DNA from: Aureibaculum flavum
GTDB taxonomy: Bacteria > Bacteroidota > Bacteroidia > Flavobacteriales > Flavobacteriaceae
Length of the DNA: 64,000 nucleotides
NCBI RefSeq assembly: GCF_016406085.1
Contig: NZ_JAEHFJ010000004.1
Coordinates: 372,001 to 436,000 of the forward strand
Direction of reading: 5' to 3'
How positions within the stretch are numbered: position 1 is the stretch's first letter; every line of letters begins with the position of its first letter. The notes beneath the pieces were generated by a model that saw only the letters and a program-made list of their open reading frames with translations, was not told where the DNA came from and did no database searches. This document shows, in pieces, positions 1-8,892 of the stretch. The translations under genes were made by a program, and so were the position numbers.

Positions 1-1
1 G

Positions 2-994
2 CGTGCTTTTAATGGTGGTGGTAGTTCTGGACCTTATCGTGGAGCAAAAAGCAGCTTATTCGAAGGTGGTATACGATTACCAACTATTATAAGCTGGAAA
101 GGAAATTTACCAGAAAACAAAGTAAGTAAGCAGTTTTTACTAAATACAGATTGGATGCCAACGCTATCGAGCTTATGTGGATTGGAAAATCAAAAATCTG
201 CAATTGACGGTATAGATTTGTCTTCAATGTTAATGAACACAAAGCAAAAATCACTAAGAACTTCTGCATTCTGGAAATATGGAAATACGTGGGTGGTACG
301 CGATGGAAAATGGAAATTGATTGCGTACCCAAAAGACACGTCTCATAAAGGAGAACTTGATTTGGAAAGTGATGCTTTGTTTTTATCAAACTTGGATGAA
401 GATGTATCAGAAATGACAAATCTGGCTTCGAAACATCCAGAAATTGTAAAAAAACTAATAAAGAAATACACTGAATGGGAATATGGTTCTATTGATGATA
501 TTCCTAAAAAAACAAAAATAATAAACCATTTGGCTGTCGATGCAATTATAGAGAGCACCTTGCCTTTACATACCAACTATAAAAATATTGAAGTATTAAT
601 AGATGGTAAAAGAGGCTATTTAGATTATAGCTCAGGACAATGGATTGGACAAGAGGGCCAAGATTTAGAATTTTTAATAGATCTGAAAAAAGAACAAACT
701 ATAGAAAAAATTTCTTGTGGCTATATGCAGGATTTAGGGAATTGGATTTTTAAACCTGAACAAGTTACTGTGCGTATTTCCTCAAACGGTAAAGATTTTA
801 AAAACACACAATTTTTAACTGATGAAGAAAACAACATAAATAAAAAGACATTTAAAGGAAAATTTAGTATTGATAAATCACTAAGGACAAGATATTTAAA
901 AATTAATATTCAAAACATCGGCGTATGTCCTCCTAGTCATGAAGGTGCAGGTAGTAAATCGTGGATGTTTATTGATGAGCTCTATATAGAGTAA
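2..994 (+). CDS. Sulfatase, C-terminal part, with discoidin-like domain (5' end outside window)
   Basis: The reading frame is open from base 2, so the N-terminal half with the catalytic Cys/Ser motif lies outside the window. The visible part starts with a GPYRGAKSSLFEGGIRLP stretch, typical of the region after the catalytic core in S1 arylsulfatases, followed by the usual sulfatase C-terminal subdomain. From about base 540 to the stop there is a discoidin (F5/8 type C)-like beta-sandwich ending in SWMFIDELYIE, a probable carbohydrate-binding module. The enzyme would remove sulfate esters from a glycan. It faces the minus-strand SusCD genes of the same locus. The family is clear; the sulfatase subfamily and substrate cannot be read from this fragment. 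Confidence 0.85.
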   Translation, partial: RAFNGGGSSGPYRGAKSSLFEGGIRLPTIISWKGNLPENKVSKQFLLNTDWMPTLSSLCGLENQKSAIDGIDLSSMLMNTKQKSLRTSAFWKYGNTWVVRDGKWKLIAYPKDTSHKGELDLESDALFLSNLDEDVSEMTNLASKHPEIVKKLIKKYTEWEYGSIDDIPKKTKIINHLAVDAIIESTLPLHTNYKNIEVLIDGKRGYLDYSSGQWIGQEGQDLEFLIDLKKEQTIEKISCGYMQDLGNWIFKPEQVTVRISSNGKDFKNTQFLTDEENNINKKTFKGKFSIDKSLRTRYLKINIQNIGVCPPSHEGAGSKSWMFIDELYIE

Positions 995-1372
995 ATGCCA
1001 ACCTTTTCTGTAAGCTGTATGTATTCAATTTCTTGTTTAAATTCAATATACGGTGGAAAGGAATTGAAATGTTACACAACAAGTTAGTAGACTATTAAAT
1101 CTTCGATAGATCTCTCGAATTTTAAGATCATTTCTATCAAAATAGTATCAAAAAAAAAAGAGCTAGACTTCTCTAGCTCTTGAATACTAATTCAAATTAC
1201 TCAACTTAAATATTATTGCTATTTCCCTATAAAATGTTATAATTAGTTGATTATTTCAAAGGTAAATAAGAAAAAACTCTTGTAATAAAATATTCGACGA
1301 ATGACTAATTTTATCACATTAATGATAAGATTTTCTGCATTTGATTCAAGAATATGTTTTTACAATAAAATT
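995..1372. other. Intergenic region between convergent sulfatase and susD genes
   Basis: No coding sequence seen. It is AT-rich and holds one strong hairpin (listed separately) that fits termination of the minus-strand operon. Nothing else was recognised. Confidence 0.6.
1151..1181 (-). terminator. Intrinsic terminator of the minus-strand SusCD operon
   Basis: A perfect 10-bp stem (AAGAGCTAGA / TCTAGCTCTT) closes a CTTC tetraloop. Read on the minus strand it is followed by a run of T (the A-run at 1151-1159 on the plus strand). It lies about 190 bases beyond the stop of the susD gene. The plus-strand side has no T-run, so it should act mainly on minus-strand transcripts. Confidence 0.8.
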
Positions 1373-3070
1373 CTATTTTGCCCACCACAATTTAGTGGCT
1401 TGCTCATCTGATCCTTGAACTTGATTTGCAGCTTCTGTATTATCTCCATTTGTGTTATAAGCTCCACTTCCATATCGAAGTCTTTGAGGAAATACTCCGT
1501 TTAATGTACCGCCACTATAGATATCATAATCAGAAACACCTTGTGCTAACTCTTTAGGATAACCAGTATCTCTTATAATTGCCCAAGCTTCAAAACCATC
1601 AGTAAAACTTGCTATCCAACGTTGTACAGCAATTTTCTCTAAATTTTCATCCATAGTTCCATTTAACATTGCCATATCTTCATTGGCAATATACATTGCT
1701 ATTTCATCATCTGAAACATCCCATAATTTCATCGCTTGTGTTAATCCTTCTTGGTATAACGTTTGAGCATCACCAGAAGCTAAGCCTTTTACGATTGCTT
1801 CGGCTTGTAAATAATTTCCTTCTGCAGCGGTCATTACGATCTCATCAAAAATTGGTAAACCTTGGTTTTTAGGATTAATTACTAGATCTGCAGGCATTGA
1901 AAATAACTCTTCATATATATGAGTTTGTATATCACTATTAAGTCTTGTCGGTTGACCAACATAATAATCTCCAGCAGCAATTGTTATCTTTACTTGATCA
2001 GTTGAATTAACTCGTGTATATGATACTCCTGCATTATCTAATTGTTCAATTATAAAATTAACATGCTTATCAAACAATGCTACACCACTTCCTGCTGTAG
2101 GTTTTAAAAAGGTTACATCACCTCCAGCTGCAGCTATAGGTTGAGCATATTTAGACAAACGTGGATCATTATTATTTCTAAGATAATCAATAAGTGTTTT
2201 ACCTACACTCCAATTAGATCCAGCTCCGAAGTTATACCATACATCTCCATAAGCTGCATTATCCCATTGTGAGATTTCAGTATCTTTCTCCATAGTAACA
2301 TTATCGTCCTCAGCAGTTATTAAACCTTCACTTAAAGCTTCTGAAATTGCTGTTTCAGCAAAAGTAGCACCTGTGGCACCTTCTGCTCTTAAGGCCATTC
2401 TTAATTTTAATGTATTTGCCAATTTTTTCCATTTTTGTAAATCTCCATTAAAAAATAAATCATTGTCTGATAAAACTTCAACACCTTCTCCTGTAACAGT
2501 TGCATCGCCAATAATAGTCATAGCTTCATTAAGTTCAGCAATAACCCCTTCATATAATACATCTTGTGTATCAAACTTTGGTGCTACAACATCTACATTA
2601 CCAACTTCAGAATAAGGTATCATACCAAAGGCGTCAGTGTACATTTGATAATACAAGCCTTTCATAATCAAAGCTATCGCATAATATTTTTCATTTTCTA
2701 AATCACCACCAACTTCTACAAAACTCATAAGTGTATTTAATCTACCTATGTACTCATCAAAATAATCAAATGCGGCGTTGGTATAACTAGCGTTATAGGT
2801 ATAACCGAGACCACCACTCCACCAACTGTTCTTAGAACCAAAGGTAATGTGCCCCGAATATCTATCAGCTGTAATTATATTTGCTCTCCAATAAGCATAT
2901 CTACCAGGTGCATACAACCTATTTTGGGTTCCAGTAACAAAGAATTTTGCACTTACTTCCTCCGATGTAAAAGCATCTGGCTTAGTATTAACATCTTCAA
3001 AGTCATCACAGCTGGTAAACCAAACTACCAACATCAATAACATTCCAGTTTTTATAATTATATTTTTCAT
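1373..3070 (-). CDS. susD: SusD/RagB-family surface glycan-binding lipoprotein
   Basis: A 565-residue lipoprotein with a type II signal ending WFTSC, so Cys21 should be lipidated and the protein shown on the outer membrane surface. The N-terminal DDFEDVNTKPDAFT stretch and the later helical TPR-like sequence fit the SusD-like family (the variant often annotated SusD-like_2). SusD proteins cap the SusC channel and hold the glycan for import. The gene starts 10 bases after the stop of the SusC gene at 3081, the standard paired order, and is the last gene before a terminator. The substrate must be inferred from neighbours (GH92, DUF4838, sulfatases). Confidence 0.92.
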   Translation of the reverse strand: MKNIIIKTGMLLMLVVWFTSCDDFEDVNTKPDAFTSEEVSAKFFVTGTQNRLYAPGRYAYWRANIITADRYSGHITFGSKNSWWSGGLGYTYNASYTNAAFDYFDEYIGRLNTLMSFVEVGGDLENEKYYAIALIMKGLYYQMYTDAFGMIPYSEVGNVDVVAPKFDTQDVLYEGVIAELNEAMTIIGDATVTGEGVEVLSDNDLFFNGDLQKWKKLANTLKLRMALRAEGATGATFAETAISEALSEGLITAEDDNVTMEKDTEISQWDNAAYGDVWYNFGAGSNWSVGKTLIDYLRNNNDPRLSKYAQPIAAAGGDVTFLKPTAGSGVALFDKHVNFIIEQLDNAGVSYTRVNSTDQVKITIAAGDYYVGQPTRLNSDIQTHIYEELFSMPADLVINPKNQGLPIFDEIVMTAAEGNYLQAEAIVKGLASGDAQTLYQEGLTQAMKLWDVSDDEIAMYIANEDMAMLNGTMDENLEKIAVQRWIASFTDGFEAWAIIRDTGYPKELAQGVSDYDIYSGGTLNGVFPQRLRYGSGAYNTNGDNTEAANQVQGSDEQATKLWWAK

Positions 3071-3080
3071 AATTTAATTT

Positions 3081-6000
3081 TTAAAATTTAAGATTTATAT
3101 TTAATCCTAAGCTACGTATTGTAGGTATATTATTTAATGATATTCCTTGACCCGAAAGTCCTGTACCTAAAGTAGATTCTGGATCTATATCATCAGCTTT
3201 TCTATATAAGAAAAATAAATTTCTACCAATTAAGCCTATAGAAGCTCCTGTCAATCCTAGTTTTTGTACTGTTTCACTTGGAACATTATAATTTAAAGCA
3301 AATTCTCTTAATCTTACATTAGTTTGATCATATACATAATGAGAAGCTATTCCTGCATAACTAGTCCAATATTCTTGAGCTGTAATATTTTCTGTATTTG
3401 CCAAACCTGTCCCTTCATTAATTGCATCTATAACAATTCCTCCTTCTCTAAATGCTAAACTTCTTTCGGAATTACCAGCTAAATCTAATGATGCAGATGT
3501 AGCAGAGTACACTTCACCTCCAAAACGACCATCTATTAAGAATCTTAAAGAAAAGTTTTTATAACTTAAAGTATTTGTTAAACCTCCAATCCAGTCTGGT
3601 TGAGCATTACCTAAATATTCTGCTGATGTTGATGCTAAAGGTCTTCCCTCTGCACTAACTAATAAATTACCAGCATCATCTGTTTTCCATACTGGACCGT
3701 AAATATCACCAATACCACCACCTACTTCTGCTCGAATAGATAAATTACCAGTATTTGAATTATTTAACACTGTATTATCTAGACCATCTATAAGTTCAAC
3801 AAGTTTATTTTTATTTTTTGAAAAATTTAATGATACATCCCAGCTAAAATCATCTGTACGAACAGGGATACCTCCGATTAAAAATTCTACACCATTATTT
3901 TCAACTTCCCCAACATTTTCTCTTAAATATTGATATACACTACCACTAGGAGCATCAATATCAAAAATCATATCAGTAGTTGTAATTTTATAAGTAGAAA
4001 AATCTGCATACAATCTGTTTCCGAACATTCTTGCTTCTAAACCAAACTCCATCGAAGAAACACTTTCTGGTTTTAAATCAGGATTTAATTTAATTGTAGG
4101 TGCATTAAGCGTTGTAAGACCTAAATAGCCAATAGAAGGAACACTAAATGTTTGCGTTAATTGATAAACACCAGTGTCATTACCTACTTGTGCCCAACTT
4201 GCTCTTAATTTAAGATAATCAAACTTTTTATGTTCAGGATCTATAAACTTATCAACTAAAATAGCATAATTTAAAGATGGGTAAAAATAAGACCTGTTAT
4301 CTTCACTTAATGTTGATGACCAGTCATTTCTTGCAGTAACATCCAAATACATAAAATTATCATAGGCAAAATTAAAAGACCCATAAATAGAATTTACTTT
4401 TTTCGTTTGTAATGGGGTATGATTGTTTGTCTGTATATTAGTATTTGCTAGAAAAGCCCTAGTAGGTATTTTAAACTGTGAACCACTAACACTCACGGCC
4501 TCATATGTTCTTTTAGAAAGGTTACCACCAACATTTGCGGCTAAGTTTAATTTTTCTGTTAAGTCTTTATTTGCAGTAAACAAAAAGTCTGCATTAAATT
4601 CCGTGTTTTTTCTAGTTGAAGAACTAAAACTTCCATACCTTGTAAAGTGGTGTCCTACTTGTTTAACTCCTTCTGACCTAACATTAGCTATATCACTACC
4701 TACTCTAATAAAACCACTTAACCAATCATTGAACTCATAATTCATCTTTGCAAATCCTAAAAAACGACCTCTTCTTTCTTGATTGCTATCTTTATTCAAC
4801 ATCCAATACGGGTTTCCTGTACTATTACCAACCCCTGTGTAACTAATTACGTCATAATCAGTATCTACACCCGGAACATACAATGAAGGATTTTCCTTTT
4901 GAATATGATTCTCTAAATCATTCACATTAATATTTCTTGGCATACCAAATACATATGCTAATACACCTTCAGAACCTAAAGAAACACGATTATTAAGATC
5001 TTGTGTAAAATAAGTTGCTTTGGCGTCAAAACTTAGCTTATCATTTAAATCATATAATGCTCTTAAATTAAAGTTATGACTATTTAAATCAGAGTTTGGT
5101 AAAATTGATTTAGTAGCGTTATTTGTATAAGAGAATCTTACACTATATTCATCTCCACCTTTATCTAAAGAAATAGAATTAATCGATTTAATTCCAGTTT
5201 CAAAAAAGTCTTTAACATTATCAGGTTGTGCAGTATATGCTGCCATTGCCCCCTCTTCTGTAAAATAAAGTTGTTGAGATCCATCCATTTCTGGCCCCCA
5301 AGAAGAACCACTTAATGAATATATACCATCTGTTGGATCACTATCTAATGTTGCCGTGGCACCATTTGTTCCTTGACCATATACATTTTGAAACTCCGGT
5401 AAAAACATTGTGTTTTCAACTGTCATGTTTGAATTGATAGAAATACCCAATCCACGTCCTTTACTACCTTTTTTCGTAGTAATTAGTAAAACACCACTTG
5501 CAGCTCTAGAACCATATAACGCTGCTGCATTTGGTCCCTTAAGTACAGAAACAGATTCTACATCTTCAGGATTAATATCGGTAATACCACCTCCAGTTAC
5601 AGTACTGCTATAAACACCACCACCTGATTCTGAACCATTAACATCAATTGGTATACCATCTACTACAATTAAAGCCTGGTTATTACCAGTAATTGTATTG
5701 TTACCTCTAATGGTAATTCTTGAACCTGCACCAACACCACCTGATTGATTTACAACTACCCCTGCAACTTTACCTACTAAAGAGTTGGCCACGTTGTGAT
5801 CTTTTACAGTATTAATTTCATCAGATTTTAATTCCGTAATTGCATACCCTAAGGATTTTTTCTCTCTCGAGATACCTAAGGCAGTTATTACCACTTCATC
5901 CAAGGCTTCTGCACTTTGAGCTAAAGAGAGATTAATAACAGTTTGGTTTTTTACGGCGATTTCTTTAGGGGTATAACCAATAAAAGAAAATTGTAATGTA

Positions 6001-6206
6001 GCACCTTCGGATACTTCAATGCTATACTTTCCGTTAAAATCTGAAGTTACACCATTTGATGTACCTTTCTCAATGATGTTTACACCTGGAAGCGTAGTTC
6101 CATCTGCAGCATCCTTGATAATTCCTGTTACTGTGGTTTGTGCAAATATGGTTTGAAAACCAAAAAAACACAAAACCAGTAACATCTTAGTCACTTTTTG
6201 AATCAT
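3081..6206 (-). CDS. susC: SusC/RagA-family TonB-dependent outer-membrane transporter
   Basis: A 1041-residue protein with a Sec signal peptide ending at IFAQ, an N-terminal carboxypeptidase-regulatory-like beta-sandwich (about residues 24-105, TVTGIIKDAADGTTLPGVN), a plug domain with the EVVITALGISREKKSLGYA and SVSVLKGPNAAALYGSRAA motifs (about 100-240), and a long beta-barrel ending in Phe. This is the diagnostic layout of SusC proteins, which import oligosaccharides using TonB energy. It precedes susD by 10 bases. About 280 bases separate it from the DUF4838 gene, so it probably has its own promoter, although I found no convincing two-part one. Length is normal for the family. Confidence 0.95.
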   Translation of the reverse strand: MIQKVTKMLLVLCFFGFQTIFAQTTVTGIIKDAADGTTLPGVNIIEKGTSNGVTSDFNGKYSIEVSEGATLQFSFIGYTPKEIAVKNQTVINLSLAQSAEALDEVVITALGISREKKSLGYAITELKSDEINTVKDHNVANSLVGKVAGVVVNQSGGVGAGSRITIRGNNTITGNNQALIVVDGIPIDVNGSESGGGVYSSTVTGGGITDINPEDVESVSVLKGPNAAALYGSRAASGVLLITTKKGSKGRGLGISINSNMTVENTMFLPEFQNVYGQGTNGATATLDSDPTDGIYSLSGSSWGPEMDGSQQLYFTEEGAMAAYTAQPDNVKDFFETGIKSINSISLDKGGDEYSVRFSYTNNATKSILPNSDLNSHNFNLRALYDLNDKLSFDAKATYFTQDLNNRVSLGSEGVLAYVFGMPRNINVNDLENHIQKENPSLYVPGVDTDYDVISYTGVGNSTGNPYWMLNKDSNQERRGRFLGFAKMNYEFNDWLSGFIRVGSDIANVRSEGVKQVGHHFTRYGSFSSSTRKNTEFNADFLFTANKDLTEKLNLAANVGGNLSKRTYEAVSVSGSQFKIPTRAFLANTNIQTNNHTPLQTKKVNSIYGSFNFAYDNFMYLDVTARNDWSSTLSEDNRSYFYPSLNYAILVDKFIDPEHKKFDYLKLRASWAQVGNDTGVYQLTQTFSVPSIGYLGLTTLNAPTIKLNPDLKPESVSSMEFGLEARMFGNRLYADFSTYKITTTDMIFDIDAPSGSVYQYLRENVGEVENNGVEFLIGGIPVRTDDFSWDVSLNFSKNKNKLVELIDGLDNTVLNNSNTGNLSIRAEVGGGIGDIYGPVWKTDDAGNLLVSAEGRPLASTSAEYLGNAQPDWIGGLTNTLSYKNFSLRFLIDGRFGGEVYSATSASLDLAGNSERSLAFREGGIVIDAINEGTGLANTENITAQEYWTSYAGIASHYVYDQTNVRLREFALNYNVPSETVQKLGLTGASIGLIGRNLFFLYRKADDIDPESTLGTGLSGQGISLNNIPTIRSLGLNINLKF

Positions 6207-6484
6207 AATTATAAATATTTGAGTTTATTCTAACGAATTTAACAAAAATTTAATAAATAAAATACTATAATTCGACAAGTGACAATATTTAAGGCATCAA
6301 CTGCATGATTTAACAAATATAATTAGAAGTAGTTGCTTATTAGTCGTCCTACTGCAATAAAAGCTTTATCTAAAGCCATTTACACATTCAAAGTAACTGA
6401 CAGTAAAACTCTTACATTCTTTCCCATTTTATAAAACCTCATAAATATTACTCGCTTCTTTGTTTTTAATTGTGTAACAAAAAT

Positions 6485-8752
6485 TTATTCCACAATGACC
6501 TCATCTACAAATATCCAACTTGGCAACCCAGCAGCATGATGCCAATATGGGGCTTCATTCATGTTTTCAGCCTTTATTTTAATATATCGGGCAGCAACTT
6601 TAGGAAAGGCAAATTCAAAATATTTGATATTATTTATTTTGCTAGTTTTACGTAAAGGTTCATCATTGACCAAAGCACCTAACTTTTTGAAAGTTTTGTT
6701 ATCATTTGAGTAATAATAACTAACATTCAAAGGATAAAAAACAATATGATTTGTAACTTGTAAAAATGCTGTAGAAATTGAACTTATGGTTTGGATAGAA
6801 TCTAAGTCTATCACCGCTTCTAAATGATTACCTTCGAATCCTAACCAATTGGCGTAAAAATTATTACCGCCAAGAGCTCCATCGGTTAACACCTGAGGAT
6901 TTTCATTAGCATACTTTTTAGGCTTGGTGAATAAAGTTACTTTTTTTCCTTTGGCGATATTAGGTTTTATGGCCACTTCAATTGTTTTTTTATAAGAATT
7001 ATAATATTCATCTACTGTAAAGCCCATTTCATTCATTAAGTTAATATCAGCAGCCTTACATGTATTGTAAAAGTCTTCTAATTTATCTTTAATAAACATA
7101 TTGGCTCTGTTGGAGTTTTCTTGAGATACTAAGGAAAGTTGTGAATTAAGATTCTGTTTAGCCGCTTCTAAAATGGCATAATCAGTACTTAACCTAGCTT
7201 CTTTTACTCTTTTTAATACTTCAGGTTTTGTAGCCACAGCTTTTTCCGCAGCATCAAAATAGCCTTTATAAATCTCTAATAATTCAGGATTCAAATAAGA
7301 ATCAAAAGCTTGTGAAGGATCTCCATAAAGAAATAAGAAAAAATCAGGATGTTTTTTAAGTTCCGCATGAATTAAATCGACATACTTTTTTACGTACACT
7401 CCTGCTTCTTCATAATAACCAACTGTAAATTCAGTGATTAAGCTATCTAAATCTGGATTCCATAATAATTTTGCCGTAATATAAGAACGGAGTTCAAATA
7501 ATTCACTTGGATTATTACTGTGTTGCTCAAAAACCCATTTTGCGTTATTATCTCTGAATAATTGAACATTGGGTTGTAGGGTGTTCATATTGGGGAATGG
7601 AGCCAAAAAGTTAGTAAATTGAGTGGTATAATCCCAAATACGGATATTATCAGTCAATTTGCTCCATCCAATTAAATCTTCCGTAAAATCATTGCATTTT
7701 TCTGTAATTGGTGCACTTCTATCACATTCTATAGAACATAGTGTGATCAATACATTCTCTCTTGGTTTTGTTTTACAAGGTTTTCTTGTATGCTGATACG
7801 CCAAGGTTGATATTTGTTTATCAGGAAAATTTTCAGCAATTTTATTTACAAACAAAATCAATGAACCTGCGGGACTTCCCTCCTCTTCATCAATCTTTGA
7901 ACAATTTTCACATTGACAATATTGTGTATTGTCATCTTGACTTACTGATACTACCTTGGCTAAAGGGTTTTTCTTAAATAAAGAAGCCACGGAATCTTTT
8001 ACAATAGTATATACATCAGTATTCGTCAAACATAATTGTGTAGGTAATCTTTTATTTTGCCGTAAGGCAAAATATTCAGAATGTTCTTTGTAAAATTTTT
8101 CTTCTGGTATAAATTTATGAAAGGTATGGACTCTTGCATTTGACACATAGGTAGGAAAAGCTTCTGTTGTAACTTTTAATTTATTAGCAAATTCATCGTT
8201 TTCATAAAATAATCTTGAATGTACCGTTCTTGTGGTAATTTCTGACTTATACTTATAATTAATAGTACTTGGTAATGTAATTGTACTTTGTGATGGAATT
8301 TTCTCCACTGTTGGTGAAAACCATTTTACACCCAAATAATCCTCTATAAAAACGTAAACCGCATTCTGTAATGCGTTATCAGAGCCTCCAGAAATAAATA
8401 TGTTTTTATCTTTTAATTGGATACTCAGCTCATGAGGTGTCAAACTCACTTCATTTATAGCACCTACATATACTTTATTGTTTTTTGTACTTTGCGACCC
8501 CTCATCTACCAGTTCTATTTCCGTTCCTGCAATTTTGTCTATATATTTTTTAAGTATTACAGCTGATTGGTACGCACTTTCAGATGGTGTTCCTATATAA
8601 ACAATTTCATAATCTGTAGTTCCATTATTTGTTAATTTGATATTGCCATCGGAGCATGAAGTAAAAACGTTACTTAAAAATAAGCAAAGTATTCCAATGC
8701 TTGCAATTTTTGTTTTATTCCTAAAATTGTAAATTCTATTAGAAAAAGTCAT
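6485..8752 (-). CDS. DUF4838-type glycosidase-like lipoprotein with discoidin-like C-terminus
   Basis: A 755-residue protein with a lipoprotein-like start (LSNVFTSC). The N-terminal part (about 40-160) resembles the N-domain found before the barrel in GH67 and GH20 enzymes. The central part has the DUF4838 hallmarks, including a SVSQDDNTQYCQCENC segment followed by EEGSPAGSLILFVNKIAE. The last 140 residues are a discoidin-like module ending SWIFVDEVIVE, very similar to the end of the sulfatase at the window start. A barrel hydrolase fold is likely but the reaction is not established to my knowledge. Its place beside GH92 and SusCD suggests a role in glycan breakdown at the cell surface. A Bacteroidetes-type promoter lies just upstream. 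Confidence 0.8.
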   Translation of the reverse strand: MTFSNRIYNFRNKTKIASIGILCLFLSNVFTSCSDGNIKLTNNGTTDYEIVYIGTPSESAYQSAVILKKYIDKIAGTEIELVDEGSQSTKNNKVYVGAINEVSLTPHELSIQLKDKNIFISGGSDNALQNAVYVFIEDYLGVKWFSPTVEKIPSQSTITLPSTINYKYKSEITTRTVHSRLFYENDEFANKLKVTTEAFPTYVSNARVHTFHKFIPEEKFYKEHSEYFALRQNKRLPTQLCLTNTDVYTIVKDSVASLFKKNPLAKVVSVSQDDNTQYCQCENCSKIDEEEGSPAGSLILFVNKIAENFPDKQISTLAYQHTRKPCKTKPRENVLITLCSIECDRSAPITEKCNDFTEDLIGWSKLTDNIRIWDYTTQFTNFLAPFPNMNTLQPNVQLFRDNNAKWVFEQHSNNPSELFELRSYITAKLLWNPDLDSLITEFTVGYYEEAGVYVKKYVDLIHAELKKHPDFFLFLYGDPSQAFDSYLNPELLEIYKGYFDAAEKAVATKPEVLKRVKEARLSTDYAILEAAKQNLNSQLSLVSQENSNRANMFIKDKLEDFYNTCKAADINLMNEMGFTVDEYYNSYKKTIEVAIKPNIAKGKKVTLFTKPKKYANENPQVLTDGALGGNNFYANWLGFEGNHLEAVIDLDSIQTISSISTAFLQVTNHIVFYPLNVSYYYSNDNKTFKKLGALVNDEPLRKTSKINNIKYFEFAFPKVAARYIKIKAENMNEAPYWHHAAGLPSWIFVDEVIVE

Positions 8753-8776
8753 AGTTTATATTTAAATATCTTCTTT

Positions 8777-8805
8777 CAAATATAAATTAGACGACTATAG
8801 ATCAA
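8777..8805 (-). promoter_or_regulatory. Promoter of the DUF4838 gene (TTG-N18-TATATTTG)
   Basis: On the minus strand a TTG (8803-8805) and a TATATTTG (8777-8784) are spaced by 18 bases. This fits the Bacteroidetes consensus TTG / TAnnTTTG with 17-23 bases between. The -7 box ends 24 bases upstream of the start codon at 8752, giving a short leader. Confidence 0.5.
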
Positions 8806-8892
8806 GAATCTAATCGACAAACAACAACCATGAACTTATATAAAGTACATTATATAATAATAAAAAGAGAACCTTTCGTCGCTTTATACGTA

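Noticed and set aside
6314-6321. CAAATATA (TATATTTG on the minus strand) as promoter of the susC gene at 6206
   Set aside because: The only TTG upstream is 33 bases away, outside the 17-23 base range, and the box is over 100 bases from the start.
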